Shown piece by piece: positions 17,549 through 25,535 of a DNA stretch of 64,000 nt. Positions within the stretch are counted from its first letter, which is position 1; the number at the start of each line of letters is the position of its first letter. This DNA comes from Haloarcula sp. DT43 (lineage in GTDB: Archaea; Halobacteriota; Halobacteria; Halobacteriales; Haloarculaceae), in the NCBI RefSeq assembly GCF_037078405.1, contig NZ_JAYMGZ010000004.1, positions 124,001 to 188,000 on the forward strand, read 5' to 3'. The translations under genes were made by a program, and so were the position numbers. The notes under the pieces were generated by a model. That model saw nothing but the letters and a program-made list of their open reading frames with translations. It was not told where the DNA came from and made no database searches.

Positions 17549-17754
17549 TACCCCAGCGTTAGACCGGGACCCCCTTACTCGCTTCGCCCACGGACGGGAC
17601 CCGGCTCGCTCGGACTCGCTTCCCCTCTGGAACCACCCCGCCTCGAAAACCATCGCAAGCAGCCCGGCTGGGTCGGACCCCTATCGGCGATATCTTTTTT
17701 ATCGTCTCGGCCGTCCCCACCGTACGAGAGTACGACTGCTCCTCGATTTATTGT

Positions 17755-19842
17755 ATGACTCTAGCTTTCGAACCGCTCGACGACCGACCCGGGCTCGCGG
17801 TCATCGACCAGATAGAGCGCCAGCGCTACCGGATACACACGCCCGCCCCCGTCGCGCTCAGGGACGCCGCGACCGACGTGTTCCAGTATCCCGTCGGGGA
17901 CGCCGTCCGGATACGGACCCAGGCCATCGAACTCCCGACTGTCGTCATGGTGTACGTCCGCGACGACGACGGAGCGATAGCCGCCGAGGTCGCGCAGTTC
18001 GAGTCGGAGACGCTCCCGGCCGACGACTACGTGCTGGACCCACTGACACAGATAAAGACGTACATGCGTGTCGAGGACGCTCAGATAGCCGCCACCGTCG
18101 ACTCGGACCGGACCCGAATCGAGTTCGATACCCCGACGGACGTGCTCATCGGCGCTCGGTCCCAGCACGACCGGCCCGCGGCCACCGTCACGACGACCGA
18201 GGACCCGGCCGACGTGATGGCCGCGGTCGAGACGTTCGGGTCGGCGCTCAAGGCCCACGACCCCGAACGCTCCTATCCGACACTCCGGGGGCATCCCCCG
18301 GCGCTCGAAGTCGGCGACAGCCTGGACATCCCAGCAGATATCGAGCGCCCGGACACCGGCGTCACGCTCGAACTTCCGCCGGACCTCGCGTCGATTTTCG
18401 TCGCCGCGCCGCTCTCGTACTACCTCGGCGCCTCGCTGGTCCCCGCGGCCACTCCGCGACTCGTGACCGACACGGGATTTACGTACTCGCTCGATACCGC
18501 CCGGGGCTTCGAGTCCGAGGTCGGACGCACGCTCAAACGCCTGTTTTTCCTCGACTGTGTCACGCGCACCGAGGGGTTCCACCAGATAGACCTGCACGAA
18601 CGGGCGGCTATCGAGCCCTACGTCGACCTCGACTTCGAGTCGCTGTATCGACGACCGCTCGCCGAGCAGGTCGCCGCCTACCTGGAGGTCCCGTACGACG
18701 TCATCGAAGACCACATCCCGAAGTGGCGGCTGACGACCCACATCGACCCGGTGCCGGCGAACGCGGAACAGCTGCCGTACGTCGTCGACGACCTGGCTAT
18801 CGTCCGGACACACCAGCAACAGCGGCTGAACCAGGCCAGCGTCCCCGCGGAGGTCGAAGCCGAGTTCACCCGCGACGACGTCATCACCCGCGCCGCGAGT
18901 TCCGACACCGCCACCGCCTCGTCCGACGTGGACTACGTCGAGCCACAGGCCGAGGACTCCCTCGAACAGGCCTGGATAGGTGACAGCATTCCCATCGGCG
19001 CGAGCAAACTGACCAAAGCGGCGTTCGAGCACCGCCTCGACCGCGATATGAACGCCGAGGACATCACGATTCGCGTCGTCCAGAACGACGCCCGGATGGA
19101 CGAGGAGCGCCAGCTCGTCGACGAGGTGTACGGCACCCGCGACGACCTGCCGTTCGACGTGACGGTGCACGACGACCTGACGACGGCGGAACTTCGGACC
19201 GTGCTCACGACCGACGCGGAGTTCTTCCACTACATCGGCCACACCGAACAGGACGGGTTCGTCTGCCGCGACGGCAAACTCGACGTGACGACGGTCGATT
19301 CCGTCGGCGTCGACACGTTCCTGCTGAACGCCTGCAACTCCTACAATCAGGGCCTGGGACTCGTCGAGAAGGGCGCAATCGGCGGCATCGTCACGCTCAA
19401 CGAGGTCCTCAACGACGGCGCGGTCCGAATCGGTGAGTCGGTCGCCCGACTGCTGAACTGCGGGTTCCCGCTTCGGGCGGCGCTGACCATCGCCCGCGAC
19501 GAGAGCATCCTCGGCGGACAGTATATCGTGGTTGGTGACGGCGGGGTGACAGTTGCGCAGTCAGATGGGGGAACGCCGAACATGATTAGGATAATCCCTC
19601 AAGAAAAGGAATTTGAAATATTCATGAATATGTATCCAACTGATGTCGATGGGCTTGGAACTATTACCATGCCTCTGGTCGAGAATTATTCTGATCATCA
19701 TTTATCATCCGGCGAAATTGGCCCGATTATGCTTGACAGAACAGAATTGAAGGACTTTCTACTCATGCAGGAAGTGCCAGTGCAAATTGGAGAGAACTTA
19801 CATTGGAGTCGGTCTCTCGATTTGAGCGAAGCTATACAGTAA
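17755..19842 (+). CDS. CHAT-type caspase-like cysteine peptidase homologue
   Basis: Predicted 695 residues. Residues ~1-430 are an unfamiliar, mostly alpha/beta region without a recognised domain. Residues ~450-605 have the CHAT/caspase-like pattern: strand-helix repeats, then FFHYIGH with His496 (His492 also near), and FLLNACNSYNQG with Cys527, the expected catalytic pair, followed by GLVEKGAIGGIVTLNEVL. From about codon 600 the DNA turns AT-rich, and the last ~95 residues use codons unlike the rest. A TTTTTTATCG TATA-like element lies at 17695-17704. CHAT proteins act in stress, defence and cell-death pathways; such a role here is inferred. Confidence 0.72.
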   Translation: MTLAFEPLDDRPGLAVIDQIERQRYRIHTPAPVALRDAATDVFQYPVGDAVRIRTQAIELPTVVMVYVRDDDGAIAAEVAQFESETLPADDYVLDPLTQIKTYMRVEDAQIAATVDSDRTRIEFDTPTDVLIGARSQHDRPAATVTTTEDPADVMAAVETFGSALKAHDPERSYPTLRGHPPALEVGDSLDIPADIERPDTGVTLELPPDLASIFVAAPLSYYLGASLVPAATPRLVTDTGFTYSLDTARGFESEVGRTLKRLFFLDCVTRTEGFHQIDLHERAAIEPYVDLDFESLYRRPLAEQVAAYLEVPYDVIEDHIPKWRLTTHIDPVPANAEQLPYVVDDLAIVRTHQQQRLNQASVPAEVEAEFTRDDVITRAASSDTATASSDVDYVEPQAEDSLEQAWIGDSIPIGASKLTKAAFEHRLDRDMNAEDITIRVVQNDARMDEERQLVDEVYGTRDDLPFDVTVHDDLTTAELRTVLTTDAEFFHYIGHTEQDGFVCRDGKLDVTTVDSVGVDTFLLNACNSYNQGLGLVEKGAIGGIVTLNEVLNDGAVRIGESVARLLNCGFPLRAALTIARDESILGGQYIVVGDGGVTVAQSDGGTPNMIRIIPQEKEFEIFMNMYPTDVDGLGTITMPLVENYSDHHLSSGEIGPIMLDRTELKDFLLMQEVPVQIGENLHWSRSLDLSEAIQ

Positions 19843-20330
19843 ATCAGCATGCAATCTTCTATCGAATCTGTCGTTACTGGTTCAGAAGTCTTTGGCTGCC
19901 CTTGAGATTACGGACCGAAGTACGAACTATTATTAGCCGCTGCAGTCCCTGCCTGTGACAGTAGCATCAGGAGGGTAAACAGCGCGCCGGCCATTTTCGG
20001 GTGCTCTGCGAGGTATTCGCGCATGGTGGTATCGGACATGATACGACTTGGATGTTGGGTGGGGGATAATTAAATTTATTTGAAAAGTACCTACATATTA
20101 TATATTGTATTAAGTATAGAATTAAAAGACAAATCCAAAAATTAACGCACGCAGCGCTGGAAACACTCGTTTAGGGTGTGACTAACATAGACGCGGAGCG
20201 TCTCTATACAAGGGGGGAACGACGACACCCCCCATCAGTAGCGTTTAGTAGACTGGTATGTAACTAATAACCAGGATTTGGTATGGATGTTTGAAAGGAA
20301 ATTGCTTGAGGACTATCCGAGACATATGCT
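19555..20330. other. AT-rich island spanning the CHAT gene 3' end and following DNA
   Basis: Base composition drops sharply near 19555, inside the CHAT gene, and stays low to about 20330, against very GC-rich DNA on both sides. It covers the C-terminal codons of the CHAT gene, a 43-residue gene on the minus strand, and ~290 bp of noncoding sequence. No transposase, integrase or tRNA-derived end is visible. Two hairpins lie at 20189-20203 (AGACGC, GGA loop, GCGTCT) and 20212-20233 (six G, ten-base loop, six C). Confidence 0.75.
19908..20039 (-). CDS. 43-residue single-helix microprotein (DUF7503-like)
   Basis: Frame from ATG 20039 to TAA 19908. The protein starts MSDTTMREYLAEHPKMAG, has one hydrophobic helix (ALFTLLMLLSQAGTAAA) ending in a signal-peptidase-like AAA, and finishes NNSSYFGP. 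Short proteins with an EYL-x-x-HP head, LLLSQAG helix and GP end recur in haloarchaeal genomes; I recall the family as DUF7503. It is probably exported or membrane-embedded. A TATA-like AATAAATTTAATTA stretch sits 30-40 bp upstream. It points towards the CHAT gene and lies in the same AT-rich island. Confidence 0.78.
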   Translation of the reverse strand: MSDTTMREYLAEHPKMAGALFTLLMLLSQAGTAAANNSSYFGP

Positions 20331-20587
20331 TCCTGCCGACTCCCCCCAGGGCTCGGACGGGTGGGAGTCGACGGCGGGTGTGGCGAGCGCTGCCCGCGTG
20401 ACTGGAACGGCGGTTGCGGCCGAGTTCTGTCCTACCGACGGCGGGGGAAACGATGGGTTCTGAGGAACAGTGGCCTTTCGAGGAGACGACGGTCGCACTC
20501 ACGAGTCGCGCCATCAGCGGGAGCCGCCGCGCGGCGACGCGACATGCACCCCTTCTCCGGACTGAGTCGGCGGAGTCACACGACGAG

Positions 20588-21397
20588 ATGCAGACCGAGG
20601 TGCCGATTCCACTGGCGAAAGTCGAGCAATCCCAGCAATCGACCGTGTTGCACGTCGACGACGACCCGCAGGTGGGGGAGCTGGTCGAAGTGTATCTCGA
20701 ACGCATCAACGACGATTTCGACGTGGTGACGAGGACCAGCGCCGTCGCCGCGCTGGATTTCCTCCGGACGTCTCAGGTCGACTGTATCGTCAGCGATTAC
20801 GACATGCCCAACACCGACGGGCTGGAGTTCCTCGAACTCGTCCGCGAGCAGTACCAGGACATCCCCTTCATCCTGTTTACGGGCAAGGGAAGCGAGGAGA
20901 TTGCGAGCGAAGCAATCGCCTCGGGCGTTACCGACTACATGCAGAAGGGCGGTCGGTCGGACACGTACGAGGTACTGGCCAACCGAATCGAGAACGCCAT
21001 CGAACAGCACCGCACCGAACAGCGGTTCTGGAACGCCCTGTCGTGGTATCAGCGGCTCGTCGAACAGGAACTCGCGGGCGTCTGCATCATCCAAGACGGG
21101 ACCTTCGTCTACGTGAACCAGAAGCTAGCGGATATCTTCGGACACGACCAGAGTGCCCTCATCGGCGAATCCCCGACGATTCTCACGCCGGCGGGGAACG
21201 GCGACCGGTTCCCCGAATCGCTCCGGGCGGCGGACGCGGACGACCTCGACTCGTTCCACTCGGAGTTCGAGGGGCAGCGGGCGAACGGCGACACACGGAC
21301 CATCGAGGTGTCCGGCGGCTCAATCGAGTACGACGGCGAACCGGCCTGGATCGGTGTGCTTCGTGACGCCGAGAACAACCCCGAGGACGCCGAGTAA
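20588..21397 (+). CDS. response regulator with receiver and PAS domains
   Basis: Predicted 269 residues from ATG 20588. A receiver domain begins at STVLHVDDDPQVGE, with acidic-pocket aspartates, phosphoacceptor Asp70 in IVSDYDMPNTDG, and ILFTGKG and YMQKGG as the conserved Thr/Lys sites. A PAS-like domain follows (WYQRLVEQELAGVCIIQDGT onward). No output or kinase domain is present, so it probably relays or scaffolds signals from an unlinked histidine kinase. ATG 20453 in the same frame would add 45 residues. Because the nearest AT-rich promoter lies near 20280, the true start is uncertain. Confidence 0.85.
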   Translation: MQTEVPIPLAKVEQSQQSTVLHVDDDPQVGELVEVYLERINDDFDVVTRTSAVAALDFLRTSQVDCIVSDYDMPNTDGLEFLELVREQYQDIPFILFTGKGSEEIASEAIASGVTDYMQKGGRSDTYEVLANRIENAIEQHRTEQRFWNALSWYQRLVEQELAGVCIIQDGTFVYVNQKLADIFGHDQSALIGESPTILTPAGNGDRFPESLRAADADDLDSFHSEFEGQRANGDTRTIEVSGGSIEYDGEPAWIGVLRDAENNPEDAE

Positions 21398-21524
21398 ACC
21401 GCGGCCGGGCCAGTGGCGTCTCCCTGTTTTTTCGACCGGCCCTCGGCCCCGGGCTCGCGGCCGTCGCTCGGAGCGGTGACCACAATCCCAATCCATTTCC
21501 ACGGCGGACCCCTACCGTAGCGCA

Positions 21525-22460
21525 ATGTCGGAGTGCGATGCCTGTGGAAAGCAGGAGAACATGCCGTACCAGTGTGGGCACTGTGGCGGAACCTACTGTG
21601 CGGAGCACAGACTGCCCGAGGCCCACGACTGCCCCGGACTAGACAACTGGGGCGACCCGGGCGGCGTGTTCGACAGCGGGTTCGACGAGAGCGTAAACAC
21701 CGGCCAGACCTCGGGAAGCAGCGGCGTCGCCGACCGGTTCGGTATCGACACCGGGCCCGGCGGGCCGCTAGCGTACTTCCGGGGGAACGTAACGCACCTC
21801 TTCCTGGCGATTATGGGCATCGTCTTCATCCTCGAACACGTCGTCATCCTCACGCTCGGCCGCGAAGCGTTCCAGACGCTGTTCATCCTCCATCCGGACA
21901 ACCCCGAGTACGTCTGGACCTGGGTCACGTCGGTGTTCTCGCACGCCCCCTTCGGGTTCTATCACATCTTCGGGAACGGGATTATCATCTACTTCTTCGG
22001 GCGAATCGTCGAGCAGCAAATCGGCTCGAAGAAGTTCGCGGTCTTCTTCCTCGTCTCCGGTGCGCTGGCGGGACTCGGACAGATAGCGATTCAGACGGTC
22101 CAGGGAACCTCGGCCGGCGTTCTCGGGGCCAGCGGCGCGGCACTGGCCATCATGGCGTTCCTGACGGTCCTGAAACCCGACCTCCGCGTGTACCTGTACT
22201 TCCTGATACCGGTTCCAATCTGGGCGATTACCGGCTTCTACTTCCTGCTGAGCATCTTCGGGTCGCTCAATCCGATGGGAGCCGGGCTGCTGGGCGGGAA
22301 CGTCGCTCACCTCGCCCACCTCATCGGCCTCGTCATCGGCCTCTGGTACGGCCAGAAAATCAAGGGGAAAGCCCGAATGCCCGGGCAGATACAGTTCGGC
22401 GGTGGCGGCGGCCCCGGTGGTCCGGGCGGTCCCGGCGGTCCGGGACGGCGTCGCCCGTGA
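21525..22460 (+). CDS. rhomboid intramembrane serine protease with AN1 zinc finger
   Basis: Predicted 311 residues. The N-terminus is a canonical AN1 finger: Cys4, Cys7, Cys17, Cys20, Cys25, His28, His34, Cys36. After a Gly/Asp linker come about six membrane helices with the rhomboid catalytic pair: Ser203 in LGASGAAL and His265 in HLAHLIGLVIG. The C-terminus is a Gly/Pro-rich repeat (GGPGGPGG). Fusion of AN1 and rhomboid is common in haloarchaea. The gene nearly overlaps the endonuclease V gene that follows. Confidence 0.93.
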   Translation: MSECDACGKQENMPYQCGHCGGTYCAEHRLPEAHDCPGLDNWGDPGGVFDSGFDESVNTGQTSGSSGVADRFGIDTGPGGPLAYFRGNVTHLFLAIMGIVFILEHVVILTLGREAFQTLFILHPDNPEYVWTWVTSVFSHAPFGFYHIFGNGIIIYFFGRIVEQQIGSKKFAVFFLVSGALAGLGQIAIQTVQGTSAGVLGASGAALAIMAFLTVLKPDLRVYLYFLIPVPIWAITGFYFLLSIFGSLNPMGAGLLGGNVAHLAHLIGLVIGLWYGQKIKGKARMPGQIQFGGGGGPGGPGGPGGPGRRRP

Positions 22461-22462
22461 CC

Positions 22463-23281
22463 ATGGAGCCGGTTCGCCCCGAGTTCGTCCCTGACCCGTC
22501 GCTCTCGCAGGCGGAGATGGAGGCGCTACAGCGGGAAATCGCCGAGGCCGCGCGATTCGAGGACGATCTGGATTTCTCGCCGGCGGCCATCGCGTCCGCC
22601 GGGAATGCACCGGACGACGACCAGACGACACTGAGCGCCAGCACTGACGACCAGGCGGACCCGCCCCTCGTCGCCGGCGTCGACCAGGCCTTCGTCGGGG
22701 ACAAGGCCGTCTCGGCCATCGTCGTCCTGCGTGACGGCGAGGTCGTCGAGCGGGTCAGCGCCGTCGAGCGGACCGAAATCCCGTACATCCCCGGCTTGCT
22801 GTCGTTCCGCGAGGGCGGTGCGATTCTGGCCGCGTTCGCGGAACTGGAGACCGACCCCGACGTGGTGCTGGTCGACGGCAGCGGCCGCATCCACTTCCGG
22901 GAGGCCGGACTGGCGACGCACGTCGGCGTCACGCTCGACGTGCCGGCCGTCGGGGTCGCCAAGAGCCTCCTCTGTGGCACGCCCGAGCAATCCCTCGACG
23001 AGACGTATCCGGAGGGGACGCGGATTCCCATCGCGGCCGACGACAGCGTCGAGACCTGCTCAAACGGGACGACCATCGGGCACGCGGTCCAGACGCGCCA
23101 GTACGACTCGCCGAACCGGTACGTCAATCCGCTCCTCGTCAGCCCCGGCCACCGCGTCAGCGCGGACACCGCGGCCGATATCGTCGAGGCCACCGCCGAC
23201 GGCTACAAACTCCCCGAGCCGACCCGGCTGGCCGACAGCTACGCCGACGAGGCGAAGGCGACCGTGACGTCGTCGGGATAA
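22463..23281 (+). CDS. nfi: endonuclease V
   Basis: Predicted 272 residues. The enzyme cleaves DNA (or RNA) near deoxyinosine. Family motifs are GVDQAFVGDKAVSAIVVL with the first catalytic Asp, EIPYIPGLLSFREG with the catalytic Glu, and VVLVDGSGRIHFREAGLATH with the second Asp and the inosine-recognition region. An acidic insert (NAPDDDQTTLSASTDD) precedes the first motif. The start is ATG 22463, two bases after the rhomboid stop codon, so the two are co-transcribed; a GTG at 22457 is possible. Confidence 0.92.
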   Translation: MEPVRPEFVPDPSLSQAEMEALQREIAEAARFEDDLDFSPAAIASAGNAPDDDQTTLSASTDDQADPPLVAGVDQAFVGDKAVSAIVVLRDGEVVERVSAVERTEIPYIPGLLSFREGGAILAAFAELETDPDVVLVDGSGRIHFREAGLATHVGVTLDVPAVGVAKSLLCGTPEQSLDETYPEGTRIPIAADDSVETCSNGTTIGHAVQTRQYDSPNRYVNPLLVSPGHRVSADTAADIVEATADGYKLPEPTRLADSYADEAKATVTSSG

Positions 23282-23322
23282 CCGACAGTTAACTTCCCGG
23301 GGTGTGTTCTCCCGGCCAACAC

Positions 23323-24147
23323 ATGGCGAAGACGGTGCTGATTACCGGAGCGTCCTCGGGCATCGGACGGGCGAGCGCCGAGGCGTTCCTGGCCGACGAC
23401 TGGACTGTCTGGGCGACCGCCCGCGAGGAATCGGATATCGACGACCTCGGTGACGAGGGATGCCGGACCGCTGAACTCGACGTGACCAACCCCCGTGAAT
23501 GCGAACGGGTCGTCGAGGCGCTCGTCGACGCCGAGGGACGGCTGGACTGCCTGGTGAACAACGCCGGCTACCCGCAGTTCGGCGCGGTCGAGGACGTGTC
23601 GACGGCGTCGCTCCACGAGCAGTTCGACGTGAACCTCTACGGGCCACACCGGCTCATCCGCGAGGCCCTCCCGCACATGCGGGCCCGCGAGAACGGTACT
23701 ATCGTCAACGTCTCCAGCGTCGCGGGCCGCATCGCGTTCCCGAACCAGGGGAGCTACGCGGCCTCGAAGTTCGCGTTGGAGGGACTCAGCGACGCGCTCC
23801 GGATGGAAGTCGAGGAGTTCGGCATCGACGTGGTGCTGGTCGAACCGGGACCGGTCGAGAGCAGCTTCGACGACCGCGCCGACGAGGAACTCGACGACCT
23901 GAACAAGACGGGAGCCTACGACTGGCTGTACCGTGCCCACGAGGATTCGAGCCTCGTCGGCATTCAGGACGCACTGTCGGTCACGCCCGGGACGGTCGCG
24001 CTGACGATTCGTGACGCCGCCAACGCCAGCGACCCCGAGCCGCGGTATCCCGTCGGGCAGGGCGCACAGCTGTTGCTCATGCTCGATTACCTGCCGGCGC
24101 GGTGGCGCGACGCGGCCTTCGGCGTGATTCGGAAACTGACGAGCTAA
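23323..24147 (+). CDS. short-chain dehydrogenase/reductase
   Basis: Predicted 274 residues. The NAD(P)-binding TGASSGIGRASAEAF sits at the N-terminus, followed by NNAG, the catalytic Ser in VNVSSVAGR and the YAASK dyad. The shape matches classical SDR oxidoreductases acting on alcohols or ketones; the substrate is unknown. WATAREESDIDDL after strand 2 could favour NADP through its Arg. The start is ATG 23323 (MAKTVLITG), 41 bp after the endonuclease V stop, so it may belong to the same transcript. Confidence 0.9.
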   Translation: MAKTVLITGASSGIGRASAEAFLADDWTVWATAREESDIDDLGDEGCRTAELDVTNPRECERVVEALVDAEGRLDCLVNNAGYPQFGAVEDVSTASLHEQFDVNLYGPHRLIREALPHMRARENGTIVNVSSVAGRIAFPNQGSYAASKFALEGLSDALRMEVEEFGIDVVLVEPGPVESSFDDRADEELDDLNKTGAYDWLYRAHEDSSLVGIQDALSVTPGTVALTIRDAANASDPEPRYPVGQGAQLLLMLDYLPARWRDAAFGVIRKLTS

Positions 24148-24172
24148 CCGCCGCCCGCGACACCAGTCCGTA

Positions 24173-25249
24173 TCAGTCGAGACAGGCCGCCACGACCGAC
24201 AGCAGCCGCTCACCCCGCACCTCCTCGGCAAACAGCGGAACCCGGCGCACGTCGTGGCCGCGGAACATGTCCTGTGACCGGGCCAGCGCGTCCTGCTGGA
24301 CCTGCCAGCGCCGCGCGCAGAACTCGCAGTCGTCGTGGTTCGGACCGGCGATGGCAACGTCCTCGCCCAGCACCTCGCTCGGGTCCTGCATCACCCGGTT
24401 GACGACGACGGTGCTGACCGGGATGTCGAACTCGCCGAGCTGGGCGAGCAGGCGCTCGGACTCGACGACCGAGAGCTCCTCGGGCACCATCACGATTCGG
24501 AAGTCCGTCTTCCGGGGGTCCTGCAGAATCGACCGCAGGTGCTCGATTCGGTCCGACAGCTCCCGCAGGTCCTCGATGCCGGCCTCGGCGTCGACGTCGT
24601 TGTCGTCGCCGAACATTCCGGTGAGGTTGTCCATCATCCCGGAGAAGCGCTCGCGGAGCTGTAGCACCTTCCCGACCATCGAGTCCATCGTCTCAGGGAG
24701 TTCGAGCAGGCGGAGGGTGTGGCCGGTCGGCGCGGTGTCGATGACGACGCGGTCGAAGCGGTCGTCGTCGACGTAGTCCAGCAGGAGTCGGAGCGCCGCG
24801 GCCTCGTCCGCCCCGGGCATCGACCCGCCGAGGAGTCCGTCCTCGCCGCCGATGGGGTCATCGGTCTGGCCTGCGCCCGCCGCGCCGCCGAACATCCCGT
24901 CGCCCCCGAGCAGTTCGCCGACGCCGCCCAGCGCGTCCTCCTCGACGCCCAGCGGGCCCTCGCCGACGGCGGCTTCGGGGTCGATTTCCGCGGCGTACAG
25001 CGGCACGTCCTCGCGGATGCGGGTCGGCGTCGCCGGGATGTCCGCCTCCAGCGTGTCCGACAGCGAGTGGGCGGGGTCCGTGGAGACGACGAGCGTCGCC
25101 GTGTCGTCCCGCGCGGAGGCCAGCGCCGTGGCGGCGGCACATGTCGTCTTGCCGACGCCGCCTTTCCCCCCGTAGAGGACGTACTCCGCCGCGTCGATTC
25201 CCGCGGGTGCGTCGATGTCCTCGACCGCTTCGACGTCGAGTTCGCTCAT
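24173..25249 (-). CDS. Get3/TRC40/ArsA-family ATPase
   Basis: Predicted 358 residues. A deviant P-loop GGKGGVGKTT at residues 27-36, switch I STDPAHSLSD and switch II DTAPTGHTLR identify the family. CEFC near residue 310 is the zinc-binding pair of Get3 dimers. A Met-rich stretch at about residues 185-215 (MDSMVGKVLQ, SGMMDNLTGMFG) corresponds to the client-binding insert of TRC40/Get3, favouring tail-anchored protein targeting over arsenite export. No arsenic genes are adjacent. A Gly-rich insert at residues 108-146 is unusual. Convergent with the SDR gene. Confidence 0.85.
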   Translation of the reverse strand: MSELDVEAVEDIDAPAGIDAAEYVLYGGKGGVGKTTCAAATALASARDDTATLVVSTDPAHSLSDTLEADIPATPTRIREDVPLYAAEIDPEAAVGEGPLGVEEDALGGVGELLGGDGMFGGAAGAGQTDDPIGGEDGLLGGSMPGADEAAALRLLLDYVDDDRFDRVVIDTAPTGHTLRLLELPETMDSMVGKVLQLRERFSGMMDNLTGMFGDDNDVDAEAGIEDLRELSDRIEHLRSILQDPRKTDFRIVMVPEELSVVESERLLAQLGEFDIPVSTVVVNRVMQDPSEVLGEDVAIAGPNHDDCEFCARRWQVQQDALARSQDMFRGHDVRRVPLFAEEVRGERLLSVVAACLD

Positions 25250-25300
25250 GCCAAGAGCTACGCTCGTCCGGCCTTGAGTACTTCCCGAAAAGGAGTCGCC

Positions 25301-25462
25301 CTACTGCCGCGATGACCGCGCTTCACGGACGTCCGCGCCGTCCCGGAGCTTGTCCTCACAGTTCGGACAGACCCGGGGCCCGTGACCCTCGACGGCTTCT
25401 GGTGTGAAAACCCGTACGTACTGCTCGGTTACGAACTCACCGCAGTTCTGACACTCGGGCAT
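25301..25462 (-). CDS. 53-residue zinc-finger protein (DUF7563-like)
   Basis: Frame from ATG 25462 to TAG 25301. MPECQNCGEFVTEQYVRVFT followed by VCPNCEDKLRDGADV gives two CxxC pairs (Cys4/Cys7 and Cys32/Cys35), a compact treble-clef or ribbon zinc site. I recognise it from memory as a conserved haloarchaeal small protein, usually of unknown function. A TATAGGT segment directly precedes the ATG. It lies between the Get3 gene and the helicase gene, all on the minus strand. Confidence 0.8.
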   Translation of the reverse strand: MPECQNCGEFVTEQYVRVFTPEAVEGHGPRVCPNCEDKLRDGADVREARSSRQ

Positions 25463-25535
25463 CTATAGGTACACTCGTTCCACGATGTATATGCCTTCCG
25501 CTGCCAACGATATCTTCCGGTTAATAAACAGGAGG

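Noticed and set aside
17761-19242. 493-codon frame antisense to the CHAT gene
   Set aside because: Val/Arg/Gly-biased shadow of a real coding frame; the sense frame has recognisable motifs and its own TATA element.
20281-20463. 61-codon plus-strand frame upstream of the response regulator
   Set aside because: Begins in AT-rich DNA and has MFERKLLEDYP-like start, but the remainder is uneven and overlaps the longer candidate 5' end of the response regulator in another frame; no family recognised.
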